DNA of 61,016 bases from an uncultured Alphaproteobacteria bacterium (GTDB taxonomy: Bacteria; Pseudomonadota; Alphaproteobacteria; RF32; CAG-239): NCBI GenBank assembly GCA_947588655.1, contig CANPYS010000006.1, positions 1-61,016 of the forward strand, given 5' to 3'. Made by a program: the position numbers and the translations under genes. Positions within the stretch are counted from its first letter, which is position 1. The number at the start of each line of letters is the position of its first letter. Positions 58,874-61,016 of this stretch are shown in pieces. The notes beneath the pieces are model-generated. The model was not told the origin of the DNA and did no database searches. It saw only the letters and a program-made list of their open reading frames with translations.

Positions 58874-60361
58874 TTACTTCAAGCACACCGTCGGGTTCCC
58901 GTTGTGTTGAATAATAAGTTCACCGCTTTCGCCAAAGCTGTAGCTATAGTCGTTCATATAAACGCTATAGTTACCACCTCTCCAGCCCCAGATCTTAAGA
59001 TCAAAGGACGGGACGATGGCTTTCTTACTACCATTTTCATAGTAGTAAGCGCCCTTTGCTTCGTCGCGAGCGACAGCCGGACGCCAGCAGTTGCCATTCC
59101 ACCAAGCACTGTTGTACTCTGTGGAATAGTTGCCGGTTACGAAATTTCCCGAGAGGATAACCTCAAGGGTTATTTCATCGTTTAAACCGACAACGCCACA
59201 CACTGCGCCGTTTGATGTCGTCAGACACCATGCTTTAACAGCATAATGTCCACCGACATTATCGGCGGGAGCAGCGGATACGGCAAACCCCTTAATTTCA
59301 CCCCATTCAGCCGGCGTGTTCTTTTCAAACACTTTCGGCTGCTCTTCCTCCTGTTCAGAAGGAGTGGGATTAACCTGTTCCGGATCTTTCTCCGGTTCTA
59401 CAGGCGTAACGTCAACGACGGGGTCGTCGTTGTCGTTATCTTTATCGGAGTCGTCGCCAGTGGCGGGTTCGTCGCCAGCGGGGTCGTCGTCAGACGGCTC
59501 GTCAGCGGGGTCGTCGTCGCCAGTGGCGGGTTCGTCGCCAGCGGGTTCGTCAGACGGCTCGTCAGCGGGGTCGTCGTCGGAATCGTCGGGATTGAGGTCA
59601 GGCACATCCGGTGTTACCACCGTGGTGTCTTTCGGCTCGGGTTGAACCGAGTCGTTTCTTTCCACGAGAAGAACTCGTGAGAAAGAAATTTCTACCTCTT
59701 TTTCTTTGGTTTCTAACTCTATACCGTTTTCACGGTAAACGTTGATAATAACATTCAAATTTACATGAATGTTATTCACCAAAGAATCTTCTGTTTCATC
59801 CTCAGAGCAATCCATGCCCAAGAATGAAACTTCGGAAATCTCGGCGTATCCGAGGGTGTCCTCACCAAGGATACCCTTTTCATTTTTTACAGACACCTTA
59901 ATGGTATCTGCGTCAAACGAAAAAGCATATTCCCGGTTGGATTTCCTCAACTCCAGTCCGCCCTCTTTAACAGAGGTGGTATCCAGAGCCGAGGCGCTCT
60001 CCTCGGTTTCAACGACTCCCAACTCCTCGCGGTTGGATACATACCGAGTTGCCGGTACGTTCCAACTCATGACAGAGTTGGTGGCCACCCGACGCTCAGT
60101 CGCGTCGGCGGAGGAGGAACTCAACTCCACAACGTTGAGTTGCTCAACGTTGAGAGTGGAGTCTTCTATTTCAACTCCATACGAGAAGCTCGTACGGAGA
60201 AGAATAGAATTCTCCTCTACCACCGTGTCGCGTTGTGCAGGCACAGCGATGGTTTCCAATTGTCCTCCCAACCCCTCCGAATCCACGCAAGAGGTCATTC
60301 CAAAAGCCGCAATAAAAAGGCTGGCGGCTGCGATTAAGTAACTTTTTGCTACTTTTTTCAT
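58874..60361 (-). CDS. Bacteroidota-like lipoprotein with Asp/Glu/Pro-rich linker, palindrome-rich gene
   Basis: MKKVAKSYLIAAASLFIAAFGMTSC lipobox; DDPADEPSDEPAGDEPATGDD repeats; AT-rich upstream region. Confidence 0.8.
   Translation of the reverse strand: MKKVAKSYLIAAASLFIAAFGMTSCVDSEGLGGQLETIAVPAQRDTVVEENSILLRTSFSYGVEIEDSTLNVEQLNVVELSSSSADATERRVATNSVMSWNVPATRYVSNREELGVVETEESASALDTTSVKEGGLELRKSNREYAFSFDADTIKVSVKNEKGILGEDTLGYAEISEVSFLGMDCSEDETEDSLVNNIHVNLNVIINVYRENGIELETKEKEVEISFSRVLLVERNDSVQPEPKDTTVVTPDVPDLNPDDSDDDPADEPSDEPAGDEPATGDDDPADEPSDDDPAGDEPATGDDSDKDNDNDDPVVDVTPVEPEKDPEQVNPTPSEQEEEQPKVFEKNTPAEWGEIKGFAVSAAPADNVGGHYAVKAWCLTTSNGAVCGVVGLNDEITLEVILSGNFVTGNYSTEYNSAWWNGNCWRPAVARDEAKGAYYYENGSKKAIVPSFDLKIWGWRGGNYSVYMNDYSYSFGESGELIIQHNGNPTVCLK
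59440..59585 (-). repeat. In-frame repeat encoding the D/E/P-rich linker
   Basis: Two near-identical blocks of gtcgtcgccagtggcgggttcgtcgccagcgg...gacggctcgtcagcgggg. Confidence 0.85.
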
Positions 60362-60597
60362 AACTTTTGTTTTTATTTATTTTTTATTTTTTTTATTTTA
60401 AAAAAACACCGCATATGAAAAATCTTTTCATTCTTGATAATAATAAGAATAAAAGCATACATAATAAGATGTTTACATTTTTAATGTACCATATTTTAAG
60501 CTCCCTTGCAACAAAAAAATGCATTCCAAATGCATTTTGTCGTATTTTTTGGCAAAAAGTCATAAAAATGCCTTTTTGCTTAGCGTTCTTCTCCCAA

Positions 60598-60745
60598 CGT
60601 TATCCTGAGCTTTGACGCGATAGCGTCATTCGCGAGGAATCCAGGAAAAAAGTAGCTAATTTATTGTCCTGGACTCTTCGGACTAAAGTCCTCAGAGTGA
60701 CGATGAGAGGGGTGTCCTGGACTCTTCGGACTTTCCTGCTCCTAA
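60598..60745. repeat. Dispersed palindromic repeats, third cluster (one copy truncated)
   Basis: Copies about 60598-60643, 60665-60702, 60713-60733; shares tagctaattt-ttgtcctggactcttcg with 870-895 and 20.88 kb. Confidence 0.8.
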
Positions 60746-60906
60746 GTTTTGCGCTTAACACAAAGCCTACGGAAAAGAACGTTTCGGGATCTCATAAAGA
60801 GATGCTGAAACAAGTTCAGCATGACAATTTGATTTGTTTTTCGTGGATGTTTTGCCTTTTTGCTTAGCGCTCCCTTTCGGGTTCAAGTCCCACTGTTTAC
60901 CAATTT

Positions 60907-60940
60907 TTTAACCCCCTATCTATGCAGATAGGGGGTTAAA
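60907..60940. repeat. Long perfect inverted repeat
   Basis: TTTAACCCCCTATC-tatgca-GATAGGGGGTTAAA, 14-bp arms. Confidence 0.85.
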
Positions 60941-61016
60941 TGGTGTCTTGCTCCTAAGCTTTGCGTTAATATCGCAAAGCTAACTCGCTTCGGTCACCGC
61001 TCTGTAACGCTTGCAT

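Noticed and set aside
59316-59645. 109-aa Ser/Gly-rich plus-strand ORF
   Set aside because: Antisense shadow of the D/E/P-rich repeat in the lipoprotein gene.
60907-60940. Strong GC-arm hairpin as a Rho-independent terminator
   Set aside because: Not followed by a T-run on either strand, so kept only as an inverted repeat.
57995-61016. Chimeric metagenome contig explaining the Bacteroidota-like genes
   Set aside because: Host dispersed repeats reappear downstream at 60.6 kb, making a simple chimera less likely, but read data would be needed to exclude it.

Overview
This 61 kb window is mostly an ordinary AT-rich alphaproteobacterial chromosome. It carries tatA, nagZ, xthA, rpmG, xerC-like, terC, galE, rne, amiC, mrcA, prfB with a +1 frameshift, comM, rpsF-rpsR-rplI, fabG/fabD, ftsK, hemW, rplQ, cdd-punA-deoA, galU, a Lon-family protease, pepP and prmA. 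Three accessory signals stand out. (1) Three promoter modules at about 0.6, 21.0 and 28.6 kb each have a sigma70-like promoter (TTGACA plus a 17-nt spacer) enclosed by related inverted repeats. Two of them share about 85 bp of core and about 50 bp of flank, with the core in opposite orientation relative to the flank. This suggests a family of phase-variable invertible promoters controlling surface or secreted proteins. (2) A Bacteroidota-like two-gene operon (58012-60361, minus strand) has coding sequence packed almost end to end with short near-perfect hairpins, about 20 in one gene. I know of no described explanation for this. (3) A dispersed palindromic repeat family keeps a constant frame around a variable but still self-complementary core. 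Other observations include a candidate alternative-fold leader RNA, a USG-1-like ASADH homologue lacking catalytic residues, and a Cys-rich secreted repeat family. All calls come from manual reading; no searches or folding programs were run.
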